Shown: positions 23,594 to 32,554, counted from the first letter of the stretch. The stretch is 45,568 nucleotides of DNA from Ruminococcus sp. (GCA_023665505.1 JAMPDU010000008.1:1-45568); one strand, 5' to 3'. Numbers and translations are program-made. The notes: a model not told the origin generated them from the sequence alone.

Positions 23594-25309
23594 ATGGAAA
23601 ATATAGTCAGATTTGCCGTGAAAGACAACAACAACTTTTATAAAATAGAGCTTTCAAAAACCCTGCTGCATTTTATAGAGTTCGATTTTACATACTTTTG
23701 GGAACAGTGCATCGAGGCGGGGCGGTCCGCCCGCAAGTCGGGGCGTTTGCCCCAGAACGTCATTGCCAACGCGAAAGCCGTCATCAGCAAGGCGCACCCC
23801 TACATCGAGGCGTGCATAAACACCGATTACTCCGAGATTGCCACGGACTGCATTATCGAGTACATCTGCCATAGCGAGCGTATCGGGCTGGAGGAGCTTT
23901 GGGCGAGGTGCATTTCACCGAAAAACCTTTACGAGACGGCGATTTTCCGCCGCATTTCGGAGTACAAAACCAACCGCGCCGCAAACCGCTGGTCAAGCGT
24001 TGTAAAGCTCCAGGAGTACGCCCGCAACAAGGTGGACTTCATTTTCAGCCCCGATGAGAACCAAAGCGTGATTGAGAACGAGACGTTCCGCGTCCGCAAG
24101 GAATACTTCGACCTTGCGGTGTCGGTGGCGGCGAACGAGCTGGGCTGCCCCGAAAACTCGCTGCCGACGGTAAAAATTTACAGCCCCGCCAACCTCCCAA
24201 ACGCCGCGTTTGCCATAAGCAAGGTGGCAAAGGGGATTTACCGCCGTTTTTCCGAGGTTTTGGCGCAGGCGCAGGATATGTCCAAGCTGAAAAATACGGC
24301 GCAGCTGGGCGACCAGCTCTCCATGGAGGCGTATGGGTACATAAAAAATATGCCCCGCCCCGGCGAGCTTGACATGAAGTTCGCCCTCGAGACGATACGC
24401 AACAACCCGCCGCTGCTCTACATGCCCGACAGCTTAAAGGCGGCGATTGATTTGGAATTCGAGCTTATGTACCAGTGCGACGTGGTTTTCCGCAAGTGCG
24501 AAAACTGCGGACGGTACTTCACCGCGAAAGACGACAACACCCGCTGCGACAGGGTGAACAGCTCGGGAAAGACCTGCCGCCGCCAGTACGAGGAGCTTTG
24601 CGAGGCAATCGCGCTGGAGACGGCAAAGGCGAACGAGGAGGAAATGAGGCGCAAACAGGCGCAGGAAGAGGAGCTGCGCAAACAGCAGGAGGCTCTTTTG
24701 AGGGAGGCGGAGACGGAAATTCAGACCACCCTCATTCCCGACATTCCCGAGCCGCCCAAGCCCGTGCCGGCGGAAATTCCCAAGGAGACGGAAAAGCGGG
24801 GGCAAAAGCTGTACAACGCCCTTTACAAGCGGGTCAACCGCGGTTTCGACGAGAACGAGTTCCGGGAGTGGTCTCAGTACCTTTCAAACATGAAACGGAA
24901 TTTGAAAATCGGCGAGGCGACCCTTGCTCAGTTTGAGGAATTTTTGGATTATTCCGACAAATTGTACGAAGAGGTAAAAATTGCCGCAAAAAACAAAACC
25001 AACTACGAACCGGAGGAAAAGCCTTACGGAAACGGCGGCAAGGGCAAGACAAAGAAAAAGAGTACGTCCAAAAAAGCGAAAGCAAAGGAAGAGCCGCAGC
25101 TGACCTCGGTTATTTCCTCGGAAAACGTGGACGTGAAACCGTTTACACCCCAAACCTTTGACACGCTTATGGATGCGGTCGCGGCGTTTGAGGAAGAGGA
25201 CGGGGAGGAAAATTCTCCCAAAAAGAAACCCGTGGAGGTCAAGGCGCCCCAGTGGGAACGTCTCACCCGGGAGGACGCTTACGGAAAGAACGATAAAGGA
25301 GAAAACTGA
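23594..25309 (+). CDS. DUF6076-like protein with zinc-ribbon and charged linker
   Basis: A 571-residue cytoplasmic protein resembling the DUF6076 family of Clostridia. Residues 1-290 are mostly helical. A Cys motif near 300 (RKCENCGRYFTAK, later TRCDRV and KTCRRQY) looks like a zinc ribbon similar to those that precede RNA/DNA-processing domains. It is followed by a coiled coil rich in Glu, Gln and Arg (about 340-385), a Pro-rich link (IPEPPKPVPAEIP), a helical segment and a Lys-rich stretch (KGKTKKKSTSKKAKAK) with an acidic tail. No enzymatic motif is visible. It overlaps the next gene by one base (TGATG), so the two are co-translated. Confidence 0.72.
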   Translation: MENIVRFAVKDNNNFYKIELSKTLLHFIEFDFTYFWEQCIEAGRSARKSGRLPQNVIANAKAVISKAHPYIEACINTDYSEIATDCIIEYICHSERIGLEELWARCISPKNLYETAIFRRISEYKTNRAANRWSSVVKLQEYARNKVDFIFSPDENQSVIENETFRVRKEYFDLAVSVAANELGCPENSLPTVKIYSPANLPNAAFAISKVAKGIYRRFSEVLAQAQDMSKLKNTAQLGDQLSMEAYGYIKNMPRPGELDMKFALETIRNNPPLLYMPDSLKAAIDLEFELMYQCDVVFRKCENCGRYFTAKDDNTRCDRVNSSGKTCRRQYEELCEAIALETAKANEEEMRRKQAQEEELRKQQEALLREAETEIQTTLIPDIPEPPKPVPAEIPKETEKRGQKLYNALYKRVNRGFDENEFREWSQYLSNMKRNLKIGEATLAQFEEFLDYSDKLYEEVKIAAKNKTNYEPEEKPYGNGGKGKTKKKSTSKKAKAKEEPQLTSVISSENVDVKPFTPQTFDTLMDAVAAFEEEDGEENSPKKKPVEVKAPQWERLTREDAYGKNDKGEN

Positions 25310-25953
25310 TGGATTTTATTAACGAAACCACCGCCATTACGGGGCTTGCGGACACTATCATCAAGGGCGGCGTGAGCCTGTACAACGCCATAAAATACAT
25401 CTATTCGCTGTCGGAAAGCGACTTTTACAACGTCAGCATCAAGGACGCGTTCAAGGTGGTGCTGAATAACATCACCGACTCCGACAGCTTGCAGGCTCTC
25501 GGACTGCGTATCAACGAATACACCTGCGGGGAGATGCTCGGCGACGAGTACAACAGGGTTCTGCCGATGATTGTGTACTCGTTTGCGGTACGTATACCCA
25601 CGCTGAAAACGGTTCGGGTCAACGACGACTGCATGTCCGACGACCAATTATACAAACTGTATAATTCGGTTATGGAAAAGGGAGCGGAAAATTACAACGA
25701 CCTTATCGCCGAAACCTTTTTGGAGACGAAGTACCTTGTGCGAAAAGGCAAAAAACTGCCGCCATTTACGGCGGATTGGTATAAAACCTATATCTATACC
25801 TGCGTGCCGTCTTTGGCGGAAATTACCAATAAAAACATGTTTTTGCTGGGATTTTCGGATGTGCTTTTCGCAATGTTCTACTCCTGCCTTGAGGAGGAGC
25901 TTAAAAACAAGATGCTTGAGTACACCGCCGACCTCCCGGAGGAAACCAAATAA
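25309..25953 (+). CDS. Unknown protein coupled to the DUF6076-like gene
   Basis: A 214-residue protein of unknown family. The sequence is acidic and largely helical, without signal peptide or strong membrane segments. A moderately hydrophobic part lies near residues 180-195 (FLLGFSDVLFAMFYS). There is one cysteine-containing stretch (YTCGEMLGDEY). It starts within the stop codon of the upstream gene (TGATG), which implies a stoichiometric partner. It is followed 16 bp later by aroK, so the three may share a transcript although aroK is metabolically unrelated. Confidence 0.75.
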   Translation: MDFINETTAITGLADTIIKGGVSLYNAIKYIYSLSESDFYNVSIKDAFKVVLNNITDSDSLQALGLRINEYTCGEMLGDEYNRVLPMIVYSFAVRIPTLKTVRVNDDCMSDDQLYKLYNSVMEKGAENYNDLIAETFLETKYLVRKGKKLPPFTADWYKTYIYTCVPSLAEITNKNMFLLGFSDVLFAMFYSCLEEELKNKMLEYTADLPEETK

Positions 25954-25969
25954 AAAGGAAGATTTGATT

Positions 25970-26461
25970 ATGAAAACGATTTATCTTTGCGGATTTATGG
26001 GCTGCGGAAAGACCTCCGTGGGCTTGCTTTTGGCGCAAAAGCTGGGCTGCGAATTTTACGATATGGACGAGTTTATCGTGCGGAGGGAAAAAATGAAAAT
26101 TCCCGAAATTTTTGCGGAAAAAGGGGAAAAATATTTCCGCGAAACGGAAACGGCGGCAATTCGGGAGCTTGCCGAAAAGAAGGGTGTAATAGCCTGCGGC
26201 GGCGGCGCGATGCTGAAAAAGGAAAACGCGGAAATCGCGGCGGAGAAAGGGATTGTGGTCTACATAGACGTTCCGTTCGAGGATTGTTATTCCCGAATTT
26301 CGGGGGACGGAAACCGTCCAATTGTGATGAGCAACACCAAGGAGGAACTGGAATTTATTTACAACAGCCGTGTGCCCCTTTATCGGGAAAATTCCAAAAT
26401 TACCGTTTCGGGGGACGGTTCGATAATTGATATTGTAAGCAGAATTATTAAAGAATTGTGA
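25970..26461 (+). CDS. aroK: Shikimate kinase
   Basis: A 163-residue enzyme phosphorylating shikimate at O3 in aromatic amino acid synthesis. Walker A is GFMGCGKTSVG (8-18). The shikimate-binding Asp is in FYDMDEFI (about 32-37), Arg is in FRETETAAIREL and the GG loop is CGGGAML near 79. The lid region NRPIVM provides the catalytic Arg near 117, and the adenine-binding stretch NSRVPLYREN follows. Length is the family norm. AAGGAAGATTTG precedes the ATG. A strong terminator follows, so it is the last gene of its transcript. Confidence 0.95.
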   Translation: MKTIYLCGFMGCGKTSVGLLLAQKLGCEFYDMDEFIVRREKMKIPEIFAEKGEKYFRETETAAIRELAEKKGVIACGGGAMLKKENAEIAAEKGIVVYIDVPFEDCYSRISGDGNRPIVMSNTKEELEFIYNSRVPLYRENSKITVSGDGSIIDIVSRIIKEL

Positions 26462-26504
26462 AATATTTGCAGACTATTTGCTGAATTTTTATGAAATATT
26501 TGCT

Positions 26505-26539
26505 AAACGGTGGGAATTATTTCCCGCCGTTTCTTTTTT
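26505..26539 (+). terminator. Terminator of aroK
   Basis: AAACGGTGGGAA and TTTCCCGCCGTTT form a long stem (one G.U-type pair) followed by CTTTTTT. It overlaps the last codons of the convergent minus-strand gene that ends at 26517. Confidence 0.8.
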
Positions 26540-26945
26540 CTATGTACGCCATTGCCGCGCCTGCGGTGTACAGTCCGAAATAGAGGAAAATCGGGAACAT
26601 TATCGGCTCAAAGCTCCCGTCCAAAAGGCTTTGGACGATTTCAAACGCGGTAAAAAGTGTGGGAATTGCTCCCATAATTAGGCAGCCTATGGAAAATTTG
26701 CCGTTTTGGCGGGCGCAAATTATTCCAAATATACCCAGCAGTGCCGTTGCAGCAGCGGCGGAAACCGCGATTATCAGTACGATGGACGCGCCTATAACCA
26801 CGAAAACTCCGCCGACACCCATAGCCTCTATGACCCTTTGACTAAAGAAAAATGTGTATACTGCCCCGCCCGTAAATAATACAAATAGTATAAAAGATAT
26901 TATACTCATTACAAAAATTAATAGGTAACTTTTTCCTATTTTCAT
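26517..26945 (-). CDS. Small four-helix membrane protein coupled to metH
   Basis: A 142-residue integral membrane protein with four hydrophobic segments (about 6-32, 42-66, 72-96 and 104-132). I recognise no family. Its start overlaps the metH stop as ATGA, so the two are probably translationally coupled. It could be a small permease-like or DUF4064-type protein, but no motif supports a specific substrate. The C-terminus is short and basic (EKRNGGK). Confidence 0.7.
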   Translation of the reverse strand: MKIGKSYLLIFVMSIISFILFVLFTGGAVYTFFFSQRVIEAMGVGGVFVVIGASIVLIIAVSAAAATALLGIFGIICARQNGKFSIGCLIMGAIPTLFTAFEIVQSLLDGSFEPIMFPIFLYFGLYTAGAAMAYIEKRNGGK

Positions 26946-29341
26946 ACTCCGTACACCTTTCTAGCGGCGTCAACCGTGTCTTTTGCGTCCTTTGCGTAGA
27001 AGTCCGCACCGATTTTTTCTGCGTATTCGGGGGTGAGAACTGCCCCGCCTACCACAATTTTACAGGGGACGTTGTTTTCGTGCAGAAGTTTGACAGTTTC
27101 TTCCATTGCCCCGAGAGTGGTTGTCATCAGCGCGGAAAGCCCCACAACCTTAACATTGTGCTTAACGGCGGCATCTAAAACGTTTTCGGGGGGAACGTCA
27201 CGTCCCAAATCTATTACATCAAAGCCATAATTTTCCAAAAGCACCTTTACAATATTCTTGCCGATGTCGTGAATGTCCCCCTTGACCGTCGCCAGCACCA
27301 CTTTTCCCTTGCTGACGGACGCGCCGCCGCTTTTCGCCATGTGCTCCTTGATGACCTCAAACGCCGCCTGCGCCACGCCTGCCGCCATTATCAGCTGCGG
27401 CAGGAAAATTTTCCCACTTTCAAATTCCGCCCCCGCCTTGTCAAGTGCGGGAATCAACATTTTGTCAACAATTTCCATACTGTCGGTGGTTTTCAGCAGT
27501 TCCGCGGTAATCCGCGCGCCCTCCTCTTTCAGACCGTTGGCAATGGCGGCGGGCAGGTCGTTAGCCTCGGATTTTGAGGCAGGGACGGCGTTTGCGGTAC
27601 TTACCGAAGTGGTAAAATTACTGCCCGAGTAGGCGGCAATAAAGTCCGCCGAATTTTTGTCAATATTTGTCAGCAGCTTGTACGCCCGCACCGCACCCGT
27701 CATCAGCGGCGCGTTTGGGTTGATTATGGGCAGGTCAAGCCCGTTCGTCAGCGCCATTTGCAGGAAATTGCAGTTCACAAGCTCGCGGTTTGGCAGTCCA
27801 AAGGAAATATTTGACACTCCCAGCACGGTTTTCAGACCCAGTTCCGTTTTAACGCGGTGAAGTGCTGTAACAGTTTCCATAACCGCCGCCTGTTCCGCCG
27901 AGGCGGTTAGCGTAAGACAATCTATGAAAACGTCCCGCTTGGGAATGCCCGTTTTTTCGGCGTTTGCGAGGATTTTTTCCGCAATTTGGAAACGCCCCTC
28001 GGCGGTTTTGGGTATGCCACCCTCGTCGAGGGCAAGTCCAACCACAGCCGCGCCGTACTTCTTTACGAGGGGCAAAATCGCCGCCATTGACGACTTTTCG
28101 CCGTTCACCGAGTTGACAATCGGCTTGCCGTTGTACACCCGCAAAGCCGCCTCAAGCACGTCGGGACGGGTGCTGTCCAGCTGCAGCGGCAGGTCGGTTA
28201 TGCCCTGCAAGGCTTTGACAACTTTTACCATCATTTCCTTTTCGTCGATTTCGGGCAGACCCACGTTCACGTCCAGAATGTCCGCCCCCGCGTTGATTTG
28301 CTCGATCGCCTGCCCGAGAATGTAGCCGATGTCCTCGGACTTCAGAGCCTCCTTGAAACGCTTTTTGCCCGTGGGGTTGATGCGCTCGCCGATAATTCGC
28401 GGCTGGTCAATAACCACAGTTTTTGCGGGACTGCACACCGCCGCTTCAAGTGTGGGGGTCTGCTTTGTGTACTTCATCTCTTTAAGACGGTGAACCAATG
28501 CACCGATAAATTCAGGGGAAGTCCCGCAGCAGCCGCCCGCTATTTTTACCCCGTATTTTACAAGATTTGCCATACTGTCCGCAAACTCGACGGGGGAAAC
28601 GTCGTACTTGTTGGTAACCGGGTCGGGAAGTCCCGCGTTGGGCTTGACGACGATTGGCAAGTTAGTCCATTTGGAAAATTCTGCCACGACAGGTTCAAGC
28701 TCTTTCGGACCGAGGGAGCAGTTCACGCCGATCGCATCGACCCCCAGACCCTCCATTGTCAGAGCCATTGCGGACACGGAGCAGCCTGTGAAAGTCCGCA
28801 TATTCTGCTCGAAAGTCATCGTGGCAATTATTGGTAAATCGCTGTTTTCCTTGGCGGCGAGCACCCCCGCTTTCAGCTCGTACAAGTCCGTCATAGTCTC
28901 GAAAACCAAAACGTCCGCCCCCGCCTGTACTCCCGCGACGACTTGTTCCTTGAAAATGTCGTAAGCCTCCTCAAAAGTCAGGCTGCCCGTGGGTTCTAAA
29001 AGTTGACCTATGGGACCTATGTCAAGCGCCGTCAAAGCCTTATCGCAACAGGCTTTCTTGGCAATTCCCACCGCCGCTTTTATTATTTCGGACACACTTT
29101 TCCCTGTTTCTGCCATTTTGTAACGGTTACAGCCGAAAGTGTTGGCATAGACGATATTCGCCCCCGCCGCAACGTACGCCGAGTGAATGTCCTCTATCCA
29201 GTGGGGTTTGTCAAAATTTAACATTTCGGGAATGCCGCCGCTCTCCATACCCTTCGCTTGGAGCATTGTGCCCATTGCGCCGTCCAAAAAGACGAACTCA
29301 TTGTCCGACAAAAGTTTACAAAAAATTTCTTTTTTATTCAT
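26942..29341 (-). CDS. metH: Cobalamin-dependent methionine synthase, without activation domain
   Basis: A 799-residue enzyme transferring a methyl group from methyltetrahydrofolate to homocysteine through cobalamin. Order: homocysteine-binding barrel (DGAMGTMLQAKGM at the N-terminus; zinc ligands in GVNCSLGP near 205 and GGCCGTSP near 270), pterin-binding domain (ERINPTGKKRFKEAL near 325, DVNVGLP near 365), cap region, and B12-binding domain with the DIHDIGKNIV motif (His is the cobalt ligand). The fourth module of E. coli MetH, the reactivation domain, is absent and is encoded by the upstream gene, which overlaps by 8 bp. Start: the ATG at 29341 gives the normal N-terminus; an upstream in-frame ATG would run into that overlapping gene. 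Confidence 0.95.
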   Translation of the reverse strand: MNKKEIFCKLLSDNEFVFLDGAMGTMLQAKGMESGGIPEMLNFDKPHWIEDIHSAYVAAGANIVYANTFGCNRYKMAETGKSVSEIIKAAVGIAKKACCDKALTALDIGPIGQLLEPTGSLTFEEAYDIFKEQVVAGVQAGADVLVFETMTDLYELKAGVLAAKENSDLPIIATMTFEQNMRTFTGCSVSAMALTMEGLGVDAIGVNCSLGPKELEPVVAEFSKWTNLPIVVKPNAGLPDPVTNKYDVSPVEFADSMANLVKYGVKIAGGCCGTSPEFIGALVHRLKEMKYTKQTPTLEAAVCSPAKTVVIDQPRIIGERINPTGKKRFKEALKSEDIGYILGQAIEQINAGADILDVNVGLPEIDEKEMMVKVVKALQGITDLPLQLDSTRPDVLEAALRVYNGKPIVNSVNGEKSSMAAILPLVKKYGAAVVGLALDEGGIPKTAEGRFQIAEKILANAEKTGIPKRDVFIDCLTLTASAEQAAVMETVTALHRVKTELGLKTVLGVSNISFGLPNRELVNCNFLQMALTNGLDLPIINPNAPLMTGAVRAYKLLTNIDKNSADFIAAYSGSNFTTSVSTANAVPASKSEANDLPAAIANGLKEEGARITAELLKTTDSMEIVDKMLIPALDKAGAEFESGKIFLPQLIMAAGVAQAAFEVIKEHMAKSGGASVSKGKVVLATVKGDIHDIGKNIVKVLLENYGFDVIDLGRDVPPENVLDAAVKHNVKVVGLSALMTTTLGAMEETVKLLHENNVPCKIVVGGAVLTPEYAEKIGADFYAKDAKDTVDAARKVYGV

Positions 29342-30008
29342 AGCACGTTTTTCCTGCCTTTCTGAAATCGCATTTTTCTCGGATTTTGCACGTCCCGCAG
29401 CCTTGCCTTTTTTTGGAAATCGGTTCGTCCGCAATGCCGATAACCGCTGTCACCGACTTTGTGGGGGTCAGCAAGCCGCCCTCGGTCACGCACACGCCCA
29501 CGGTGCGCATTGCGTTTACCGCCGCGAGGAAGTCCCCCTGACATTCGAGGGGGAAATCGCCGTACCCCGGGGAAAACCGCCAAGTGGTAAATTTTCCCGC
29601 AAAACGCTCCCCTATCTCGGTTTCGGCGCGGTCGCAGACCTGCTCAACGGCGGCGGACGCCAGCGCGTCGGCGGCGAGAGCCTTTGCCATATCCTCGGCT
29701 TGAACCGTCCGCAGCAGCTTGTCAACGCCGTCGCCGAGGGTGGCGCAGAGGAGAGCCGTCCCGAAACAGCCGTCAAGGTGGGCGGAAATATCCCTGCCCC
29801 GCAGGACGAGCCTGTGCCCCGCAAGGGTGACGGCGTTGTCGGAAAAGCCGGCAATATCGGCGTACACCCAGTGAAATTTCGGCGCGGCGGCGGCAATCAG
29901 GCGGCTTTCGCACTCGTCCGCAAGAGCCGCGATATTTTCGGGCGGTTCGCCCCGTATGCCCATATACCGAAAAGCCTCGGCGCGGTTGATTTTTGTTAAT
30001 TCTATCAT
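29334..30008 (-). CDS. Separate MetH activation-domain protein with Cys-rich tail
   Basis: A 224-residue protein corresponding to the C-terminal reactivation domain of methionine synthase, which binds S-adenosylmethionine and promotes reductive remethylation of oxidised cobalamin. Supporting features: ARG-type entry sequence RYMGIRGEP near residue 15, the central GCFGTALLCATLG, and the SAM-binding RFSPGYGDFPL near 143 (RxSxGYGD/C is the family signature). The tail CGTCKIREKCDFRKAGKTC has four or more cysteines, suggesting an iron-sulfur or metal site not present in E. coli MetH. AAAGGATTTTACT precedes the ATG. The stop overlaps the metH start, so both parts are made together. Confidence 0.9.
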   Translation of the reverse strand: MIELTKINRAEAFRYMGIRGEPPENIAALADECESRLIAAAAPKFHWVYADIAGFSDNAVTLAGHRLVLRGRDISAHLDGCFGTALLCATLGDGVDKLLRTVQAEDMAKALAADALASAAVEQVCDRAETEIGERFAGKFTTWRFSPGYGDFPLECQGDFLAAVNAMRTVGVCVTEGGLLTPTKSVTAVIGIADEPISKKRQGCGTCKIREKCDFRKAGKTCYE

Positions 30009-30045
30009 AGTAAAATCCTTTTGGGTTTAGAAGATAAATCAGAAT

Positions 30046-30465
30046 TTAACGATATCCGTATATACAATAAACTCCATTACTTTCTTCATATGGTATTGAA
30101 TATTTCCTTAATATTTCTACAAATTTATCTTCTGCTTCTATTATTTCCGGCTTAATAAGCTGTCCACGATATTTTAGATACCTCGGACGAACTTTAATCC
30201 ATTCAACGGCGAATGCACCGTTAAAATAGTGACCTTCCAATGCGAAACAATAATACCAATCACACCAATAGTTCACATCTTGAGAAAAATATTCTTCTCC
30301 CTCAGCCTTATCTTCAAATAAAAATTTTACAATATATGGAGGAGGAAACGGCATTTCATTCATCATTGCATTACGCAGTTCGCGCCATTTTGTATCATTC
30401 ATATAACTGCACAAATTTCTTTGTTGAACTATTTTTCTAACTCTTTCCTTTAAGTTTGCTGACAT
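30046..30465 (-). CDS. Hypothetical protein, DUF6678-like
   Basis: A 139-residue cytoplasmic protein. Features are a charged N-terminus, the motif MNDTKWRELRNAM (about 22-34), PFPPPYIVKFL (about 40-50), a Trp/Tyr-rich segment (VNYWCDWYYCFALEG) and EWIKVRPRYLK near 88. The NDTKWREL and PPP motifs resemble the small DUF6678 family; this is a recollection and should be treated as tentative. No enzymatic motif. Related proteins are often single genes, as here, with AAAGGAAA before the ATG. A/T content is higher than in the flanking genes. Confidence 0.6.
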   Translation of the reverse strand: MSANLKERVRKIVQQRNLCSYMNDTKWRELRNAMMNEMPFPPPYIVKFLFEDKAEGEEYFSQDVNYWCDWYYCFALEGHYFNGAFAVEWIKVRPRYLKYRGQLIKPEIIEAEDKFVEILRKYSIPYEESNGVYCIYGYR

Positions 30466-30491
30466 AATATTTCCTTTCAGTAAATTTCGAT

Positions 30492-30605
30492 TTATTTCCT
30501 GAATATATCAAGAGAATGGCTTGTAATTCCCACTAAATCCTGCCGTTCGCAGGTTGCAAAACGGTACTTCAAAAGCAGCTCGAATGTATCGTTATCCGCT
30601 TTCAT
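30492..30605 (-). CDS. Possible 37-residue protein
   Basis: Begins MKADNDTFELLLKYRF and ends DIFRK. GAGG lies 8 bases before the ATG at 30605, and the frame begins directly after the GNAT gene (ending 30611). No family recognised. It could be a real microprotein in the GNAT operon or the remnant of a longer gene. Confidence 0.35.
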   Translation of the reverse strand: MKADNDTFELLLKYRFATCERQDLVGITSHSLDIFRK

Positions 30606-30610
30606 AAAAT

Positions 30611-31105
30611 TTACCTCAATTCCTTATAGTACGGGCAAATATCCTCATAAGTTCCGTCTTTCATACGGAAACCCTTGGGAATAGTCCCCAGCTGCGTGAA
30701 CCCGAACCTTTCGTAAAGACTGCGTGCGTGGGCGTTTGTTGACACCACCGCGTTAAACTGCATTATGCGGAAACCGCACTTCCTGCCCCTGTCAAGGCAG
30801 TCCTCCACAAGCTTTCTGCCGATGTGATAGCCGCGGAAAGCCTTTTTCACCGCAAAACTGGCGTTGCAGATGTGTCCGCACCGCCCCACGTTGTTGGGGT
30901 GGAGAATGTACAGCCCCATAACCTCCTGCCTGTCGGCGTCGAACGCCACGCCGCTGTAGCTCTGCTCCCTGAAAAAGTCCGCCCCCGTGACCTCGTTCAG
31001 CCGCTCCTCCTGGGGGAAAGCTATGCCCTCCTCCACGACCTCGTTCCAAATCTCAATCATTTCGGGCAGGTATTTTCCTATGTAGGTTCTTATTTCAATG
31101 TTCAT
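30611..31105 (-). CDS. GNAT-family N-acetyltransferase
   Basis: A 164-residue acetyltransferase. The acetyl-CoA pyrophosphate-binding motif is KKAFRGYHIGRKLVEDCL (Gly-x-Gly-type loop near residues 92-108), and motif B is ARSLYERFGFTQLG near 135. The N-terminal half has the usual substrate-binding strands (MGLYILHPNNVG). Substrate cannot be deduced; the family acts on amines of metabolites, antibiotics or proteins. It is unrelated in position to the broken GNAT at 14646. It may form a transcript with the 37-residue ORF downstream. Confidence 0.88.
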   Translation of the reverse strand: MNIEIRTYIGKYLPEMIEIWNEVVEEGIAFPQEERLNEVTGADFFREQSYSGVAFDADRQEVMGLYILHPNNVGRCGHICNASFAVKKAFRGYHIGRKLVEDCLDRGRKCGFRIMQFNAVVSTNAHARSLYERFGFTQLGTIPKGFRMKDGTYEDICPYYKELR

Positions 31106-31161
31106 GATGTTCCTCCAAATATTTTTTAATTTCGTCCTACGTTATTCATTATGTACAGCTT

Positions 31162-31944
31162 TCATACTGTTCTCATATCATCTAACTTTTTTGCACTTTG
31201 ATATGCACGCTCCAAAAACTGCTGAATTGACAGATGTTCATAATCCCAGTTCATTGGTTCAAGAGTTGCAGCGCCCTTATATCCCGTAAGGGAAATCTTT
31301 TTCATAACCGCCGTCCAATCTATTTTTCCGTCAAAGGGAAGCTGATGCTGATTATGCTTTCCTCCGTTGTCCTGCAAATGCAATGCCATTAATCTGTTAC
31401 CGTACCGCTCCAACAGATCAATGTCGGGCGCACAATTTATATGGTGACAGCTATCGTAACAGAATCCGACATTTTTGGACGGAAACTCTTCCAATACCAA
31501 AGCAAGATTTTGAATATTAGCTAAATTTTCAAAAGCGATTTGGATATTATTTTTTTCCGCTTCATTTATTATGATACTTAATCTTTTCCTGCCCAAATCT
31601 GTTATGGGAAATTCGTCCATAGGCAGATGTATTACCATTGTCGGAACAGAATATTCAAAGCAGTCATTTACGCACTGCAAATAACAGCGGAAAACACTTT
31701 CCCCCTCCGAATTATCAATCGACAGACAGTTCTGCTCATGAACAGGCGTGTGAATGTTTTCTATGTACAGCCCTGCATTCCTTGCAAATTGGACGTCCTT
31801 TTGATACCCCTCGCCCCTGCCGAATTGGTCGCTCCACCAAAGCATTACGCAGTCAAAGCCTGCATTTTTTATAAATCTGTATCTTTCCTCAAAGGGCACG
31901 TCATAACCCTTGCCGTAGCCAAAGCAATCATATATTCCTATCAT
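31162..31944 (-). CDS. Sugar phosphate isomerase/epimerase-like TIM barrel
   Basis: A 260-residue TIM-barrel protein of the xylose-isomerase-like superfamily (AP endonuclease family 2 fold). Visible barrel strands carry likely metal ligands: IYDCFGYG, DCVMLWWS, YIENIHTPVHE, MVIHLPMDEFP (His), IQIAFENLAN (Glu), VGFCYDSCHHINC (Asp/His), LMALHLQDN (His) and GAATLEPMN (Glu). This H/E/D/H/E set matches hydroxypyruvate isomerase and sugar epimerase enzymes. Substrate unknown. Start at 31944 follows GGAGG by 8 bases and overlaps the methyltransferase gene by 17 bp. Confidence 0.85.
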   Translation of the reverse strand: MIGIYDCFGYGKGYDVPFEERYRFIKNAGFDCVMLWWSDQFGRGEGYQKDVQFARNAGLYIENIHTPVHEQNCLSIDNSEGESVFRCYLQCVNDCFEYSVPTMVIHLPMDEFPITDLGRKRLSIIINEAEKNNIQIAFENLANIQNLALVLEEFPSKNVGFCYDSCHHINCAPDIDLLERYGNRLMALHLQDNGGKHNQHQLPFDGKIDWTAVMKKISLTGYKGAATLEPMNWDYEHLSIQQFLERAYQSAKKLDDMRTV

Positions 31945-32554
31945 TTTGCTTCCTCCGTAATTTTTTTGACAGCTTGCCGACCGCCTTTTCTTTTTTGGGT
32001 ACTCTTTCCCCGCGTTTTTCCGAAATAAAAACATAGTAGCCGTTTATTTCACGTACCGATACGCCGCCGAAAACCGAGGTCAGCTTGTTTTTGTACCATT
32101 CGAGCCTTTTTGTAACCATAACAAATTTTCCGCCGACTGCCAGTTTTTTGAAACCGTCCTCAATAAAACGCTTAGGCACGGAAAAATCCGCGTGATAGGG
32201 AGGGTTTGACAAAATCAAGGTAAAACCGCTTTCCGAAACGTCCCGCAAGCCGTCGCTTATTTTAATGTCTGTATTCGGCACGCCGTTAAGCGCCGCGTTT
32301 ATTTTCGCCTGTTTCACCGCGTTTTCGGAAATATCGCACATCACAACGTTTTCCTGTCCTATCAGCTTTGCCGCCAGTATTCCCACAACACCGTACCCGC
32401 AGCCTAAATCCAGTACCTTGTCCCCCGCCGAAAAATCAACCGCCGACAGCATAGCAAGCGTACCCCCGTCAACGCCGTTCGGGGAAAAGTTTGACGGGTC
32501 TGTTTCAAACTTTAGGCTTATATTTTTTATTTCTGCCGAAACAGTTTTTGTCAT
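31928..32554 (-). CDS. RsmC-like class I SAM-dependent methyltransferase
   Basis: A 208-residue methyltransferase with the SAM-binding motif LDLGCGYGVVGILAAK near residue 49, motif II VVMCDISENAVKQAK and the NPPYH catalytic motif (about 115-119), which marks N-methylation of a base. The short single-domain form with FSPNGVDGGTLAML near the N-terminus matches the MTS domain of the RsmC/RlmG group that methylates rRNA guanosine. The C-terminus is Lys/Arg-rich (KKEKAVGKLSKKLRRK), suiting RNA binding. Target base not determined. It overlaps the next gene by 17 bp. Confidence 0.88.
   Translation of the reverse strand: MTKTVSAEIKNISLKFETDPSNFSPNGVDGGTLAMLSAVDFSAGDKVLDLGCGYGVVGILAAKLIGQENVVMCDISENAVKQAKINAALNGVPNTDIKISDGLRDVSESGFTLILSNPPYHADFSVPKRFIEDGFKKLAVGGKFVMVTKRLEWYKNKLTSVFGGVSVREINGYYVFISEKRGERVPKKEKAVGKLSKKLRRKQNDRNI

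Noticed and set aside
26942..30040. SAM or cobalamin riboswitch ahead of metH or its activation gene
   Set aside because: The leader before 30008 is only about 37 bases from the next gene and shows no recognisable riboswitch core; none seen near metF either.
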